From Watersipora subatra (lineage: Eukaryota > Bryozoa > Gymnolaemata > Cheilostomatida > Watersiporidae), in assembly GCF_963576615.1 (NCBI RefSeq), contig NC_088714.1, forward strand, positions 27,958,558 through 28,022,557: DNA of 64,000 nt, in the 5' to 3' direction. The notes beneath the pieces are model-generated. The model was not told where the DNA came from, made no database searches, and saw only the letters and a program-made list of their open reading frames with translations. The translations under genes were made by a program, and so were the position numbers. Shown here piece after piece: positions 61,741 to 64,000 of this stretch. Within the stretch, counting starts at the first letter, position 1. Every line of letters begins with the position of its first letter.

Positions 61741-62383
61741 ACACCAATCAATGTCATTTAAAGCAAATCAGAAAAAAACATAGAATAAAAAATAGTCAAG
61801 TAAAATAAATTATGTGTATTGCAAGAAAAAGCTATTTTTGCATAACGCTGTTCCAACAGGCAAATAGGCAAGCTGTTTGTGTCTGGTATAAGACAAACAT
61901 CTTGCCTATTTGTATAAAGTATAGTGGTTTCTTACAAGAGTAAAACTGTAATGGATGATTAGAAAAAATTTGAGATATAGTTTGAGATACGATATTACGC
62001 CCAGTAAACTATATACTTGGGCTTTGTATAATCTAAATTAGTTCAGAAATATACTAACGCAATTTGCTAGATTTCTCAATGTGCTATGTTTTAGTGAGTA
62101 TATATCATTTTTCATAAAAGTTCATGGTTTCATTATAAAACTCTCAAACTATGTGTGATAATATACTATTGAGGCTTTTAGAATGAAAGATTATATAGCT
62201 GTAATATGAACAACAAGAATAGGTAACTCTAACTTGTGGTTTTTACAACATTTGTTGGTTAATAGCATGTCATCCTGCTGTTGCATCCGCTTACAGCTGC
62301 CATAAATAGACCCAGCATTTTGTGGTTGTACAGCTCTAACCACAAGGATATGAATACGAGTCAATAGCAGCGGTAAGATATGC
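61741..62383. other. upstream region of WSC gene 3
   Basis: AT-rich spacer containing one strong short hairpin (61861-61912). No other feature was seen. Confidence 0.4.
61861..61912. repeat. short near-perfect hairpin
   Basis: CAAATAGGCAAG and CTTGCCTATTTG form a perfect 12-bp outer stem. Inner TGTTTGT(G)TC pairs with GACAAACA after one mismatch, leaving loop TGGTATAA. It is shorter than a usual microRNA precursor and may be a fold-back relic. Confidence 0.7.
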
Positions 62384-62392
62384 TATATAAAT
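62384..62392 (+). promoter_or_regulatory. TATA box of WSC gene 3
   Basis: TATATAAAT preceded by C, 92 bp before the ATG at 62476. The CTATATAAA core is shared with the other two WSC promoters. Confidence 0.65.
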
Positions 62393-62475
62393 AAACTGAT
62401 TCAGTGCTGTAGTACATTCAAAGTTCTCACCTTCCTTCAGAATACAGTGCAGAGAGAAAACCTAGCTACAATACA

Positions 62476-64000
62476 ATGTTTCAAATACCTTTTCTTTTCT
62501 GTCTGGTCATTTTTGGAGCTCAACTCGCATCCAGTAAGTATTCGCTATTACGATACATAGATTTTACTGCTCATGTTACCACACTTATTCATATCAGCAA
62601 TTCTACCATACTAGTGTTTGAAAGTTTTTGATGGTACAGAACGGTTTGAACACTTATGTTAGCATCCTTCTAAATTCTTTACACGCATAAGGGATTGGGC
62701 TTCATGTTATGCATAGAGTGCCACAAAGTTAGCTTGGCGTAACTGTTGGGTTACTGCGTTATACATTATGCTATGCATAACACGCTATGCATAACATAAC
62801 ATGTAATTATCAGAACTGGACATAAACCGAAGATGAAAAAAGTGCAAAAAGGAGCTGCATGGAAGCCAGTGATTGAGAATAAACAATAGGACCATAATTG
62901 TCGAATGACTGACTGTAAGAGAGAATGATGCAGAAGAGTCTGAACAAATAATCAAGTTATTCTCAGTTTTTGTGTTTTAATGTATTTTTAATCTATTGAT
63001 GTACTGCTTAGACACTCCCTTTACAATACTCTGGTTTCCAAGCTACGCTTATGGTCAGAGCCTAAAATTATGTTTTCTAATCAGAAAAGAGTTCTATAAT
63101 AATGAGCCATAAACCACCTTTGTCATAGGATGTGAATCATTAGCTAATCACAAGTTAGTTTTAATATTAAAGGTTGTTTGAGAATGAATAAAAAAACGAT
63201 TTTGATATTAATGCATGGTAAAGTTTTAACTTTGATCTGAGTTATTAACAACGTTATATTTGTTGCCCATCGAGTGAAAATTAAAATGCTAAAACAACTT
63301 AATATTATTTTGTCAGACATTTATAGCAGCTTTACTAAATATATTCTATCTTTCAGTTGAAAAAAATAATGTCATACAACATATTATTATGCTAGCCATG
63401 CTAAGGGCTTTAAAGATAATAATCTCAGGCTACAAATGGATATTATTACAAAGACTTCTGTTTTGCCGCTCTCACAGACATGTAAATGCTAAAGTTGTTG
63501 GTTGTTTGCAGGTGAGAGGTTTCAAGGGTGCTATCTAGATGATTCCACTTCAAGAGATTTGCCAGTCGCTAAAGCGATGGGTACCAGCAATAGCGTGCAG
63601 GCTTGTGTAGATCACTGCACAAGTAGAGGTACAATATATATGTAAATCCCTTTTCAGAGTCATCTTGGGACACATTTTTGGACACACCATTTTAGACATA
63701 TTGGGTGAAACCTCGTGTTTGACAAGGTTGTCTACAAAGTATCATCCATTCTGGTTCACGGTGTTTATAAAAAAAATTTTAATTCAGAGTTAATCAGCAT
63801 AAAATTTTGGATTATCTGATGCCAAAAATGTCACAGATTCTTTGCAAAATGAGCTAGGACACATTTTTGACCATTTTTGAAGATATCGTGAGCATGTCTG
63901 AGCCAGACGGGTTATGAATATTATTATAACCCATGACATTATTGCTACTGCTAAAAACAAAAAATTATTCTTCTTAGTAGTATTACTGCTTAATAAATCT
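62476..64000 (+). CDS. secreted WSC-domain protein (WSC gene 3), partial at right edge
   Basis: Exon 1, 62476-62533 (58 nt), is a signal peptide (MFQIPFLFCLVIFGAQLASS). Exon 2, 63512-63628 (117 nt), reads ERFQGCYLDDSTSRDLPVAK, then VQACVDHCTSR, the first half of a WSC domain. Both lengths, the phase-1 junctions and the donors (GTAAGT, GTACAA) copy WSC genes 1 and 2 exactly, and exon 2 aligns over 39 codons without a gap. The rest of the domain is expected in a 165-nt exon beyond 64000; none was found in 63629-64000. Intron 1 (978 bp) holds nothing recognised. Sequence is more diverged than between genes 1 and 2, so this is an older duplicate. Confidence 0.85.

Overview
This is AT-rich nuclear DNA from an intron-bearing animal, most likely an invertebrate. 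Genes are split by GT-AG introns. Promoters carry TATA boxes and 3' ends carry AATAAA signals. There are no bacterial operons or ribosome binding sites. Repeats resemble those of aquatic invertebrates: hAT, Tigger/pogo, P-element, Penelope-like and R2/R4-like non-LTR elements, Helitron-like ends, tRNA-derived SINEs, TA microsatellites and minisatellites. The phylum cannot be fixed from this window; a lophotrochozoan is a guess.

The gene content is a dispersed tandem family of small secreted WSC-domain proteins, all on the plus strand. Copies lie at 5884-8024 and 25653-30041, and a third enters at 62476 and runs off the right edge. The first two share one plan: a 58-nt signal-peptide exon, then 117, 165 and 102 nt, then the last exon, with every intron in phase 1. 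The third copy keeps the 58- and 117-nt exons. Each starts about 80-90 bp downstream of a CTATATAAA box. Paired WSC domains suggest extracellular carbohydrate or matrix binding. A fourth gene (41145-41817) encodes a Cys/His-rich domain like the cytoplasmic C-terminal domain of P2X7 receptors, without the channel part. A weaker candidate gene (17609-22583) is assembled from five small exons with compatible phases. Two related decayed blocks (10943-12640 and 47408-48690) hold an unrecognised Cys-containing exon of exactly 144 nt.

Layout: 1-2851 holds a P-element transposase tail and a Tigger/pogo copy split by a hAT element with an 8-bp target duplication. 3507-4782 is a non-autonomous hAT. 5804-8237 is WSC gene 1. 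8.3-25.4 kb is mostly featureless, with repeat A, block D1, the candidate gene and a Harbinger-like MITE. 25408-30159 is WSC gene 2, preceded by a 60-bp-arm hairpin. 32.6-36.0 kb is a mosaic of TA microsatellites, duplicated Penelope-like GIY-YIG sequence with a hammerhead ribozyme motif, an R2/R4-type LINE end and Helitron-like copies. 36.3-40.8 kb holds repeat family B and an inverted pair of repeat A. 41.0-41.8 kb is the P2X7-C-like gene. 43.0-44.2 kb is a 31-bp minisatellite. 46.3-48.7 kb holds a hAT MITE and block D2. 50.4-61.7 kb holds further family B copies; one contains a long-TIR transposon and a 28-copy, 41-bp satellite grown from its own sequence. 62.4-64.0 kb is WSC gene 3.

All calls were made by reading the sequence; no database search was run.
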